Assembly (NCBI GenBank): GCA_037576215.1
Contig: JBANDB010000003.1
Location: 248,001-312,000 of the forward strand
DNA: 64,000 nucleotides
Origin: Armillaria gallica
Taxonomy: Eukaryota; Basidiomycota; Agaricomycetes; Agaricales; Physalacriaceae
Reading direction: 5' to 3'
The position numbers and the translations under genes are program-made. The notes beneath the pieces are model-generated. The model searched no databases and was not told the DNA's origin. It saw only the letters and a list, made by a program, of their open reading frames with translations. Shown here piece after piece: positions 1 through 11,166 of this stretch. Each line of letters begins with the position of its first letter. Position 1 is the stretch's first letter.

Positions 1-1890
1 CCAGTGCAAGAACCAAGGTCCGGTATTGTCTGTCGTGAACCGGATTGTGGTTTTCTTACCTTGGACTACACCGGTTACATCTCGACGAACCTACAGGACG
101 GCGGACACACCCATCAGCACCGGCAATCAATCAGTGAGCCTATCGTACGAACTGGATCAACAAAATTGTACACATCGCTGTCGGCGCTCTTCACCACATC
201 AAAAGTATGCTGATACGTTTGTCAACACAGGTCAACAAATGCCTAAGGGAACATGCTCACTCCGTGAAGATGGAAGGGATGCTGTATGAGAATGAGCATC
301 CATTGGTAAGTCAAACACGAGAAGTACTCACCGGATCTCCCAGTGCGTTGTGCCCAAAGAAATTGATTTCAATGACCTTTCCCAGCGGCAACCCGAAGAC
401 GCTTCCCTGTGGGAGTAGATCCTGTGCGCGCTGAGCGCCGCTAAGGATTTGGAGCAGCACAGGAACGCTCGGAGGAATGAACCGCACGCCGTTCATGAAG
501 AAGAGCCCACCATCAAATCCGAGGGTGAAGTTAAGCACGACATCCGCGCCCAGAGGAACGGGCAATCCAGGCGCGCCAGGAGATTCTAGTGGGTGCAGAT
601 CGACTTCGCGAAGGGGGATGCAGTCGTGTTGCTTGCTAGTCGTGGGCTCCGCGTCTGGAGCGCCTTCATAACGAAGGATGGCCGAGTTAATACCGCCATG
701 GAATCCTTGGGGTCCGGCTTCGTTGGGCAAGGAACGGATCCAGTAGTTGTCTACCGGCTGTTTTGTCTCCAAGATGACAGAATACCTCTGTCCGGCCAGT
801 ATCTGAATTGAGTTTACTGTCAGCGGCTGTGTATTGACTCCGTCAACCTCGATAATAGTGAGGTTATGTCCGTCAACTGAAAAGGTAAAGCTGGGGTCAC
901 AAGAGACGGAGATGACTCGGAATCGGTAGCGCTTGTTAGGAGCGACGGTGATCACGGCAAGTGGGGAAGTGGGCTGTGAGCATAGCTTGTCAGCGAGTTC
1001 GGAAAATTCAAAATAGGCAGCTGCACTGACATCCTCAAAGAATCGACCCATTCCATTGATCAGAGTAGAATTCGCTAAGGGAGGAAGCAAAGTATCGGCT
1101 ACCTGCCTAGCGGTGTTATGGTACCTGAACGGGCCTGAACAAAGACTAAGAGAATGACATGGGAAAACTCACCAATCTGCCAGAGTAATTATAGTTGTTT
1201 CTGAAACTGTGTCAATACCAAAATTATCGTCGGAGGACAATGAACTTACCGTCATCCACGTCATATAAAGCACGGTGTGGATCATTTACACCATTTGGAC
1301 CGTCATAGACGACCAACGGCCCCCTGAGGCCTTCACAGTACTGCACTCCGATATGTGAATGATACCAGAACGTTCCAGCTTGCTGCGGAACGCTGAAGTC
1401 GTATGTGAATGAATGGCCGGGTGAGATGGGACATTGCGTCACGGAACTAGTGCCGTCCTCGTAGTTCGTTCCATGCTGAAATATTCCGTGCCAGTGCTGC
1501 AACGAATGAGATAAATATACTCTCGATAACGTTAGTGCTTACGATGCTGGTGCTGACAACCATAGTTGGATCGATCAAATCGTTGATTACATTGATATGA
1601 AACTGATCTCCCTGCCGATGACGTCAAAGCCTATTCCGATGGATCAGGAGAACCCTACCTTATTCCCGCTGATCAGGGGACCTGGAAATACCCCACCGGC
1701 AAGTACAGTTCTGGAACGAGCTTGAATGAGAACGATGTCAACGAAAGAAGCGAGTGTTTTCTCACGAGCGCGTGACACCGTCGGGCGCAATGTCTTTGTT
1801 AACGACATGAAGGTCGCCAGAGGATCCAAAGACTTCAAGTGACCAAACTGAGTGGAACGACAGAACGAGGCCCAAGAGAAAAATGTACAT
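1..1890 (-). CDS. Laccase (multicopper oxidase), C-terminal part beyond window
   Basis: Secreted blue-copper phenol oxidase (family knowledge: oxidises phenolics while reducing O2 to water). I read ten exons: 1890-1766, 1710-1659, 1611-1543, 1496-1250, 1200-1173, 1124-1031, 973-332, 281-261, 209-153 and 90-1. The start at 1890 gives a signal peptide ([17 protein letters not shown]). Copper motifs are visible in order: [10 protein letters not shown] (exons 3-4), [12 protein letters not shown] (exon 4) and HPFHLHGHTFDV (exons 8-9 junction area). The fourth motif (HCHIDWH type) lies at the left edge. The 57-bp stretch 1030-974 is open in frame but has GTCAGT...CACAG borders, and removing it restores the usual GRFFEDPTSPLAV spacing, so I treat it as an intron. 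No internal stop was seen. The family call is secure; the last codons are not visible. Confidence 0.93.
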
Positions 1891-1974
1891 TAGTAAAGAG
1901 AAAGAGAAGGCAAGGCAAATGGAAAGGAAAGTGGGTCGTGAGGTGGGTTTTCGAAAGGTGTAACCTGGCATGCA

Positions 1975-1981
1975 TTTTATA
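1975..1981 (-). promoter_or_regulatory. TATA box of the laccase gene
   Basis: TATAAAA on the minus strand about 85 bp upstream of the laccase ATG at 1890, a normal distance for a TATA-type fungal promoter with a short leader. Confidence 0.6.
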
Positions 1982-2249
1982 CTCTAGCGCGCTACTTTGC
2001 TTGGTGTTTGGGATAGCGCGATACTTGCGGAGGCTAAAAACAACCGTTAAACATGTCTTCATGCGTCTAGTACTGCCTTCGAGAAGCAGAAGGCACAGGA
2101 TGGATAAGGCTATTGATGCGGTAGAGGGTCTGCATTCAGTTCGTGCCGGTTTCTGGATTTTTGAGTGGGAAAGTACGGGTACCACATATGATGCGTTGAT
2201 GCGCTGGCACAAATGCGTAACAGCTTTACGAAACGGGTGGAATGAAACA

Positions 2250-3046
2250 TTATAACCTGTAAACAAACTCACCGGATATGATAAAGACAGCTTTCTGAGC
2301 GAGGATGCACAAGTCGCTCATAGCGTTCTGTCCCAGGATGGCACGTTTGGTGCCGATAACGAGGCACGGCAACTGGTGCAATGAGTCAGGCTGAGCGGTT
2401 GTGATGGGGTGCTGGTAGCGCGCTGTTGGACAGATGTTCCCGTATTCCAAAAGAGATATTCTTATCGTCCTTGCGTAATAACCGGAATACCTGCTATTCA
2501 TTGATGTCACCGGAAGACTGACAAATAAACGTAATCCTTCTGCGAAAGTACTTGGTATGAGAGCTTATTCAAATTTAACATGCACGGTTGATTGAGGATG
2601 CGCTGACGTCAGTAGTAAGTACTGTTACTTTACTTACTACTGACCTGACAACTTAGTAATAAGTATACTACTATAACAGGTGTTCTCAACATAAAAACAA
2701 AAAATAGGAACACCACTGCGAGTTTCTCTTCTCCTTTCGCCTTGGCATTTACTCCATCAGGATACATGTAATTAATGAGCCGTCTCGATAGTCATCAAGC
2801 CCTAGCCGACTTTGAAGGCTACTGAAGGTCACGTTAGATGAGTTCATCCATCGATGGTAAGCAGACACACCAGACACGCCAAACTTCAGCCGTCTTCTGA
2901 CGAAAGTCCTCCAAGAATGTCTCTTCATGGTCACCACTCACAATGCCGCGAGCATGTCGATTTTAAAGTGTAGCCGGTGTTCGAGCTGTGCGCAGGATGG
3001 CGACGTCCTATCTGCACCAAGTCACAAAAGGAGTAAGATTCAGAGA
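2250..3046 (-). pseudogene. Possible degenerate Argonaute 5' fragment (linker-2 region)
   Basis: On the minus strand, 2510-2270 encodes a segment with QLPCLVIGTKRA followed by a DLC...AVF pattern. This resembles the linker after the PAZ domain of Argonautes, where a proline, a V/I-G-T-K motif and a following LC...Q.F motif occur. It ends at a good donor (GTGAGT) at about 2270. Upstream (2950-2750) a second minus-strand segment, EETFLEDFRQKTAEVW, is coding-like but unassigned. The promoter and exon repeat at 3047-3280 lies directly upstream in the same orientation and also heads the Argonaute remnant at 56.6 kb. I infer a decayed N-terminal half of an Argonaute-like gene. The similarity is short, so this is a hypothesis. 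Confidence 0.3.
2608..2644. repeat. Perfect 14-bp inverted repeat (hairpin)
   Basis: Arms GTCAGTAGTAAGTA (2608-2621) and its exact reverse complement (2631-2644) around a 9-nt loop, in an AT-rich intergenic stretch. Function unknown. Confidence 0.6.
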
Positions 3047-3280
3047 AGGAAAGTTCACCTCAGTCGGCTGGTCAGTGTGATAGATTATTACATTCATGAT
3101 GAGAGGATGATAGTGGTTGAGGATGAAAATGGTGGGAGCTGCAGGAATCAATAAATGGCAACAAGTCGGGAGATGGGCCGCGGGCCGTAATTGCAGCAAT
3201 CACCGTCACTTTTATAGATCCATAACTTCCTCCATCCTCTGAGGCCCGTCTCACTTACAGATTGATCCTCTCTTATCCTA
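3047..3280 (-). promoter_or_regulatory. Promoter, leader and first exon, copy 1 (uninterrupted)
   Basis: Read on the minus strand this holds a TATA box (TATAAAAG, about 3215-3208), a leader, an ATG at about 3097 and a short first exon MNVIIYHTDQPTE ending at a GTGAAC donor. The same unit occurs at 56590-56651 plus 62602-62790, where a transposon splits it in two (first exon there MSAVINRTDQQTK). This copy therefore shows the unsplit arrangement. Confidence 0.6.
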
Positions 3281-4078
3281 TTTGACAGAAATATCTATGC
3301 GCCGCACCGCGAGATTTAGCAAGCTTCATGGAAGGATATTTTTGGGCGGCAGAAAACTATGAACTTGATGACACAGTACACCAGTGACTACGCGTGGCAT
3401 CACGTATTTGATCCTACGTTTAGGTGTATTTCTTTCATCAGATTGTTTCGATTGTGCTCATAGAATGTTTATCCTGTCTTTGAAGTGTCCTGACGTGACA
3501 ACCCTCGAAGTTTGAACTTAACAAGCTCAGGGAGAAGGACATAGTCTGACGTCCTTGGGCATAGGATGTGTCACCAATGGACAGCAAAGTAAAAGAGAGG
3601 CCTGTGTATTATTCATAGCTTGACTTCACAAAGGAAGGATAACTGTAAATAACACCGAAATTGGATTCTGCCAAGATCTGGCTGGTTGGTTTGGATGTCT
3701 TCACTTCACATGGATGGCTGAACGCCGCTGTAAGATCCAGGATTGTTGTTAGATTACGTTACCTCAGGCGAGTTGGTACGTTGTACTGCACATTTTTCCC
3801 GCCCAGGCAGAGCTAATCTCGGTTGCGCAGGGGCCTTGACTCCCATAAGATACTTGTCCTAAAGATGGCCTCCACTCACGTCAACACGGTTATCGTTCGG
3901 TTGGAATCCCCGCCCATCTTCAACACGTTTCGAAGGCACAGGCGGAAATTGCTGGTGAAGAACAGCACACTTTCACTCCAACCTTCAGCTTCCGCCTTCT
4001 TTTTATCTCTACCGTTGATATAAGGTACGCGATTGGTGCTCTTTTTGACTGTAATTTAAAAATATATTCTATTTCCCC
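3281..4078. other. Intergenic, nothing recognised
   Basis: No open frame with a recognisable product, no RNA gene and no clear repeat was found here. The homology to the 32.9-kb duplicate starts only at about 4079. Confidence 0.5.
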
Positions 4079-5325
4079 AGATCACTGATGAGGAACTCTG
4101 CTTCGAGCATGTCGTAACTACAGCATTTCGGAATTCCGTACTCAAATTCGGCTCTTGATTGGCCTCGGAAGGGGAACGAGCGTGGCAGAAGGTATGATGC
4201 ACATTTCTTCTCGCTCCCTCTTGTCTCCAATGACTAACATCTCTAGTAGGTTACGTACCCTCGGTAGTCCGATCGCTGTAGATCTGCAGGTATTCGCCAG
4301 AATTCTTCTCACTTGTCATTGCTATACTAGGCGCAATTCGTACCTGAGAAGCAGGATGCTGTTCGTCAATTATTGGAACCGACTGCGGAAATGAAATCGA
4401 CCGACAGATGTTTCAGTGCCGAGTTGAAGAGACACTCTCTGGTTAGTCGACGATCTATTCATGTGAACACCGAGCTGATTAATTGATAGATGTTATACAT
4501 ATGTAGTGTCTAAAGGTCCTTTCTCGACCTCTAGCAATGATCAGACACTTTGCTGTCCATCGGTTAGCAAGATTAATTGATCGTGCCTTCATATTATACT
4601 GCTCGGCTGTCTGCATTTGAGACTGCGTAAAATCGCGCCACGAACAATCCGCCAACGACCAGTCAGGATTCACACATTAGTCATCGACAGACACGTCGAT
4701 TAGGCCTCCAGAATGGGCCTATCAGAATGCCTAGGTGAAGATGTCACCGGTAAAGATGGATAGCTACAAGTGTAGAAGTAGTCACCTGGAACCCAAGCTC
4801 GTCTAATTGTCCACGAAGAGACTCAGCAAGATATCCGAAGCTGGTTTAGAATGGCGTAAAGTTGGAGGCGGATGGGCTTCTTTACAAAGTTCCCTCCAGA
4901 TCCCGACGTTATCAGACATTCAAATCAAGAGCAATGGCTGGATACGGAGGCAGAGCGTTTTGAAGGGTAGGCTTGGCGTTTTCTCTATTCCACCTGTGCT
5001 CACCGTCATCCACGGTTCGAAAGCAACGTTCCGTGTTCCTTATTCAGGGGAAGACAAGAAGACTCGGCGAAACCTTTTCTTCCGCATAGGTTCCATGATT
5101 GTATCAACGGCGATGGAACATCTACGTCTGGAGATCAACTATCCGGAGGTACAGAAAATAGCTCGAGAGGTATGGATGGAATACAGGAGACTTTCGACGT
5201 TGGGTAGAGGGACAAAAGCTACTCGTTTGCGAGCTTACCTGTGTAAGTCATCCTGTTCACCGATTGATCCTGTTCTGACGGCCTTTCTATAGGCTCATAT
5301 AGTCGCTTGGACGTGTTTTTGTATG
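4079..5325 (+). pseudogene. Degenerate unknown gene family, copy 1
   Basis: This block is closely repeated at 32877-34106 and more distantly at about 24990-25490, all on the plus strand. Shared exon-like pieces include FFTKFPPDPDVIRHSN plus QEQWLDTEAERFEG (4870-4972, ending at a GT donor) and STAMEHLRLEI...PEVQ with LSTLGRGT (5101-5235, followed by a GTGTAAGT donor). These frames are conserved between copies, suggesting a once-coding multi-exon gene, but I could not build a complete reading frame. The family is not recognised. Copy 3 carries a TGA inside the first exon. In two cases the block lies 1.6-1.9 kb upstream of a HET gene, so it may have been duplicated together with HET. Confidence 0.4.
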
Positions 5326-5503
5326 GACCAAGACTAATCCTCCAACGGTCGTAGGATTTAGTAACCTTGGAAAGAAATCTCTCCGATACCTGTTCGCGGG
5401 ATCGAATAACAACACACTGGTCTTCGTGCTATACTCTACCAGAGATCGACAGTGTCTTATAGCCCAAGAATGCGCGGTGACGACAACAGCATTTCATTTC
5501 AGT

Positions 5504-5728
5504 TAAGATAGGCCTCAATCGGAACCACGGAGATCACGTGAACAAGTAAAAGGGAGTTTACTCCTCCATTTGGGGCCTTTCCGCCAAAAAGGGCTCCGTT
5601 ACGGCCTTCGAAAAACAATTCTGCAGGCCTTAACGGAGCCGTTTTTGGCGATTTTGGACGTCTTGGGGGGCAAAACTCCACTTCGGGTTATCATGTGATC
5701 TCCCTGGTTCCGCTTGAGGCCTATCTTA
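5504..5728. mobile_element. Foldback MITE with about 38-bp terminal inverted repeats
   Basis: The first 38 bases (starting TAAGATAGGCCTCAA) match the reverse complement of the last 38 with a few mismatches. The inversion continues inward (CCGTTACGGCC near 5596 pairs with GGCCTTAACGG near 5625), so almost the whole 225 bp can fold into one hairpin. There is no coding capacity. The flanking bases allow a TA target duplication (TTA|AGATAGG ... CCTATCT|TA), as in Tc1/mariner-type MITEs, but other target lengths are possible. Confidence 0.75.
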
Positions 5729-6560
5729 GTAACGATGATGTCTATCAGTGAATACCGGATAAGCGTACCTTTTTACCCTCTGTTTCTTACCCTTTTCTTA
5801 ATACAATCAACAGATAAGCAACTGCAGAAACTCGCTACTCATTCCGTAGTTACTTTTTATGACCCGACATTCTTTCACATAGGACAACTAGCGCTGAAGT
5901 AGCCGAGGGAGAACGGTGGCTATACTGGCAATTCTACATGCGTGGGTCCTGATTACAGTTCCATTTTGAGTAGACACTGGAGGCGGTGCATGATGGGAGC
6001 TCTGACCGTTTTGGGGTCAATTCTGACTGCGAGTTATCCTCGTCATGATCGATGGTAAGGTCAATCACGTCCCTTTTTTTCTCTTCTTATTTCTCTACTC
6101 AGGCTCTGTTATACCACCCACGGCGCCACCGATTGAGTTCGACAACAAGAGGGTAAGCGCCGGCCCATTCACCGTCCCTGTCTTTAATTTTAGCTAATGA
6201 GTAGTTTTTGCAGATTATATTATTCTATGGAGGTGACCCGTTCCTCCGGTACTCCCCTTTCTTTAACTGACCTTCTTTTCTGTAGTCGGGCTTGGTTCTT
6301 CGATAGGACGTATACGGCGGCGTATGGATATCGGCGATCGCTTCAGGTACGTATGCTATGCATTTATTTCCTCTTACATGCTGTCAGCTGCTTTGCTAAC
6401 AAATTATTTATTTAGCCTGCTCGATGGTCACAGAACAGTAGATGAAATACATCATGAATGGCGAGTTGTGTCATATCAATATTTTCTATCTCAGGCTTTT
6501 AAATAGAAAACCGTATGTTTTTTGTGCCGAGTAACACAATTGACATGGTGCGCACTTAAA
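5729..6560. other. Intergenic, nothing recognised
   Basis: Pyrimidine-rich AT-rich DNA between the MITE and the HET1-associated duplicated leader. Short frames here have no recognisable product. Confidence 0.45.
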
Positions 6561-6946
6561 TTGAATGCCTTTGCATTGATGGAGCCGTGGTCTGTAAGAA
6601 TGATGGATATATACACCGAATAATGATGTTGACATCAGAGATATCATTTACTTATCCCCTGCAAAACTACTATCACTTGTGAGTCTCCACGGAAATCTAA
6701 GCGTCTCTCTCATATGAGGTAGGCTCACTGGCATCCAGATATATACATCGCCGCTTTACAAAATACTTCCCATTGGCGCTTATTTAGGCGCCTGGCACCT
6801 ATCTGTCAAGAGCGTGCTGATGACAACACGTTTTGATGGACCGAGCGCTAGTCCATATTGTTTGCTTCTGACCACGAGGACGACACAAATCTGCACAACG
6901 GAAATCTCTCGGTGCAATCGCAGGTTACTACAGCACTACGTCAACA

Positions 6947-9004
6947 ATGGACCATGGTACGTGTTGTTGCCTCTTTTCGCCGATTTTTACATTCCGCACG
7001 ATTAGAGGAAATACTCGTTGACTGTTGGAAGCGATGGGGGGTGTGGAAGGATGAGTCTAGATCAGAATGGTGGGCAAGGCGGAAAATGTTGGGCGCTTTG
7101 ACGCGGTCCGGTTCATCCGTGATCATGTGCACATTCAGGCAGGACTTCCGCCTTGTTCGTAGCTAGCACCGCAACTATCACTAGCATTCCCCATTCTCTC
7201 TCTTGGACGTAGTGAGACGGTCCCGATGTCTCTATCTGAATCCTATGACCCATATCGAGTGTATTTTCCCTCTTGCGAAGGTGATATTCTTGTCTGTAAT
7301 AACGGGAAGTAGCTAAATAAAGTAGGAATCAAATGTCCGCCAATCCCATCTTCCAATCTGCCCTATCTTCCCAAGATCACACTCTCCGCCCTCGCCGAGA
7401 CTGGCCAGGCGGAATCGACCATTCCGGTGTTGAAACAACGGTCCTACACTGGTATCCAAAGACCAGTGATATCATCCACTCTTGCCGACACTCCCTGCGC
7501 TGACCTCGGTATTGATGCAGTTTTGGAAAAGCTCAATGCGACACTTGGCACGTATTATACACTGGGATCCACAATTCTTCATCTTTTAGGGATAACGACA
7601 CTTCGCTCGATTCTCAAACCGTACGTTGAACGAAATGACGACTTTGGGACGGTCTACGCATATTTGCGGCCCTATTGGTATCGCTATGACGTCGCCGCCA
7701 TCAAACATGAACTACGCACTCGGGAAGAGAAGGACAGGGAGATGCGGAGAGATGTGCTCGACCATGACAGGATTACCATGCGGCATGTGCGCCCTCGGCG
7801 CGTGTGGGATCTGTATGCAAATCGGGTGGTGCCATACTGGGTTGCGGGTAAATTACCGAGGGGGATATCACATGCGTGGGTCGACGAGAAGGACCGCGTG
7901 AATGTGATGACACCCATCAATGGATATGAGTGGCCCGTGCCCATGCCGAAGGACGCCAATCTTGATCTCATCCGCATCGAGATGTTGAACCTCGGAGCAA
8001 AGTACGCATGGCTGGATGTTCTTTGTTTGCGGCAGGAGGGCGGGAAGAACGAGCATCTGCGCGTGGAGGAGTGGAAGCTGGATGTGCCCACGATCGGATC
8101 GGTGTATTGTGCCCGAAAAATGGTGTGCTATTTCAATGGGCTGGGTCGGCCGCTGCATTTGACACCGGACTATATCGAGAGTGATCGGTGTTGGTTCCGA
8201 CGCGCATGGACGCTGCAGGAGATCACCGATGACGCCATCATTGGCGGGGAGACCGAGGATGACGCCATTGAGGAGGTTCGGAAGACGTTTATTGAAAAAC
8301 TGACGCGCCTGCGGGAGATACGAGAGCGGAACCGGTCCCTTGAACACGTGTTAGAGATGCAAACCAGGGTGTCGACAAAGCCTTTGGATAAAGTCGCAGG
8401 CTTAGTATACCCTCTTCTCCCAGAATCCATCCCAATATATGATGCACAGAAGTCTGCCTGCGATGCATGGGAAGTGCTCATGGACGCTATGATCTCTGTG
8501 CGTCGAGCGGAGTTCTTCTTCCTTTTCCCTGAACCTGGGAAGGGAAGGAAATGTTGGCGACCATCATGGCAACAAATAATGATGCTCAAACATTCCGTGT
8601 CTTATTCACTACCGTGGCCAGTCGGAGACGTTGGTCGGACAGAGGATACAGATGCAGACTGGTATGATGGTTTCTGTATTGATTCAGCCGATGTGCGAGG
8701 CTTGGCTGAGAGACAGGAGGAAGAGAAGCCTCGACAGGGGGAGATGGTTTTCAAGGACACTGCTGGGTCACCCCGTACTTTTAAAATTTTGGCGGACCAC
8801 GTGCACCCAATACCTGATGGCTCATATGCGCCTTTAGGCTCCGGCAGTTCATATTTGATGGTCATCAATCTCTGTCTCTGGGTAGTCGGCCGGCTAAGAG
8901 AGGATGGGAAGTTTGAGAAGTTGTCAGTTTTTCGTTGTGCAGATGATGAACTAGGGAATCTTATGAAACTTGAACTTGAAAAGATTAAAATTGTTCTTTG
9001 TTGA
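6947..9004 (+). CDS. HET-domain protein 1 (heterokaryon incompatibility family)
   Basis: The last exon, 7313-9004, is an uninterrupted frame with the HET hallmarks in order: GISHAWVDEKDR, YAWLDVLCLRQ, DVPTIGSVY, then WFRRAWTLQE. HET domains act in non-self recognition and regulated cell death in fungi (family knowledge); the role of this copy is not known. Comparison with HET2 and HET3 places a tiny first exon (ATG at 6947, donor at 6957), a second exon from 7006, and a third intron ending at 7312. Between 7080 and 7210 HET1 carries roughly 110 bp more than its paralogs, with an in-frame TAG at 7164. So an extra intron or a lesion exists there and the 5' structure is uncertain. N-terminal and C-terminal regions are conserved between the three paralogs but unrecognised. 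Confidence 0.8.
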
Positions 9005-10959
9005 ATTACAGAAGCGGGTTCATAGCTTAAATGATTTAAATAATATGTGAGAAGACATCCTTGAGTGCAATTCGGCATGCTCAGACCCCAAGTGGTGAAA
9101 AGAGTTTAGGCGGCTGCCACAGCAACCAGGGGAATGCTACTTATGAAAATCATAATCAAAGCATTGCAGGTATATCTTATCAGCGATGATGAGTCCAAGG
9201 GAAGACCTCAAGTCCAGAAAAACTGAATTCATGAAGGAAAGGGATAGCACATCTGTTAGCTTCGGATTACTCCATCATGGTATAATTCTATTCCAACGGC
9301 ACTCCTACATACTGAAAAGAGAAGAAGGGACTTGCGAGAGGAGGACATCTGCTATTGTATAGAACTATCAACCATTGAGATTATAATCCCAATTTTACCA
9401 GATAAAGAAAGTAATGTGGAGTCCAATTATCTGTCTTCCGATGCAAGTCTTGATTAATGACCACGTACAGCGCAAATGGAAGAGTCGAGAATTTTTGTAT
9501 TGTAATATGCAGAAATACAGTCTAAACTGTCGCACAGAGTCAGAAAAGCTGTCGTCGAGCTAAAGGGTATCAACGTGCACTAGAGTGCGTGGAAAGCAAA
9601 GACACGGTGAATTCGTCGCATGTCAAGGTCATACGAGCGCCAATCATAGAACTATGCATGACGCCATCAAAAGTAGATGTACGCACAAGAGCGTCGTCGT
9701 CGAAGGATCAAGTACTCTGGCCTGGCCAATTGAATTTGACCAATCTGAAAAACGAGATCTTCTGCAGCGGCACATGAGGATGACAGAGCGTCGAGAAAGA
9801 CTAGGACTCACCACCTGCATTACTTACCGGAAATTGCACTTCATTCTTAACTGACGCAAATATTGGCCTCAATCGTACGGGGCTCTAGGCGACGACGAGC
9901 TTGAAAGTGGATTTACCAGAAGACAAGGGACATATAAATAGACAGCATGTAAGACTGAGGTTTGCTGGACTCGCCTATCAGAACTCCTCAGCAATCCCCG
10001 TTGACGAAAAATTAGTTGATCCTCTGGTGGTCGATTGCGGAACGAAGCGTCGTGAAAGGAGCCTATGGTCATTCACTCCGTCACTGATATCCTGACAATA
10101 CAGCTCTCCATCAATATTGTTCATCCAGGCGTAACTTCGGAATCAATGACACGCATTATTTTCAAACGTATCACAACGACTGTGAGCAAATAGCATCAGT
10201 GAAAGAGAAAGGCGCCTAGTGAGAATTTCATTCTGCTCCAGTATCGAGCAAGGCACGGTCCTCTGCTAAGGCATGATAACCTTTGTCCCCCAGGAGGTCT
10301 CGGCTCTCCTACCGTCCTTGCTGGTGTGTTCCATGAGTGGCGGCGAACACAGATATGCAAAGACAAGAAAAGAATCAAAGACACGTACTCGAATAAGGGA
10401 TAAACCGTTCTGACAGAGGATTTTGGACACGATCTTAGCACGTACCGACTCCTTGGTTCTGAAAGTATCAACAACTAAGTGAAGGCTATATATATGTGAG
10501 CGAGACGAGAAATGGTCAGGCGAGATGGCTTACAATTCCGTTCTAATGCATAATGGATTTACTCAACTTGAATATAAGTAAGGATGCAATTGGAGACCGC
10601 TGTACCGTATTATAACCCTTGCAAAGTATCTATCTTGAATGGACAGCGCATCTGTATAACACGTTTTAGTAAAGCATGGTCATTTCGAGCCCGTAGTTTA
10701 TGTACCTCGCTTAGACACGGTCCTGCACATCATGGAGTCAGACGAGGATGAGATAACAAGCTCATTGACGGCTGCCGCTGTGGTATGACCTGCATGCAGC
10801 ATGAGGGTCTGAAGTCGGTCGAAGAAATATTTCTTGATGCGGTAACCACGTCTAGTTGGCAGTATTTCTTCAGCCACGTTCTGGACACATGAAATGGGTT
10901 GCCGCGGAGAAAATACCGAACGAGGATGTCAGAACGAGGGTGGTGGGACTCGCCGGGAG
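9005..10959. other. Intergenic, nothing recognised
   Basis: Almost 2 kb without a convincing gene. Frames at 9585-9854 and 10474-10196 are short, lack neighbours with consistent splice sites and show no familiar motif. Confidence 0.45.
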
Positions 10960-10979
10960 GCAGGAGTTAGGGCTTCGCG

Positions 10980-11135
10980 CCGTCCCGTTTACGGTATACG
11001 GCCGTATAACTACGGGCACAAGACGGTGACGGTGCAACCGTACCCCGTACCGTATAGCACTACCCTCAAGACTGGACGGTACGGGACGGGTGCATAGACG
11101 GCCGTGACGGCCGTTGGTACGGCCGTTCTGGTACT
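10980..11135. repeat. Left subterminal repeat array of the hAT element
   Basis: Dense short repeats of ACGG/CCGT, including the palindrome ACGGCCGT several times. A matching array lies at the other end (15070-15235). Such subterminal clusters are commonly transposase binding sites in hAT elements (inference). Confidence 0.6.
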
Positions 11136-11166
11136 GTGAATTCTTGTTTACAATGTACAGGTGTAT

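Noticed and set aside
1839..2272. Overlapping 138- and 145-codon frames on opposite strands
   Set aside because: They cover the laccase promoter and first exon and show no domain; the real gene uses another frame.
7684..9078. Long minus-strand frames opposite HET1 (and the same opposite HET2 and HET3)
   Set aside because: Shadow frames of the HET coding strand; HET motifs are on the plus strand.
10980..11135. CRISPR-like or satellite array
   Set aside because: The repeats are hAT subterminal repeats bounded by TIRs and a target duplication; the genome is eukaryotic.
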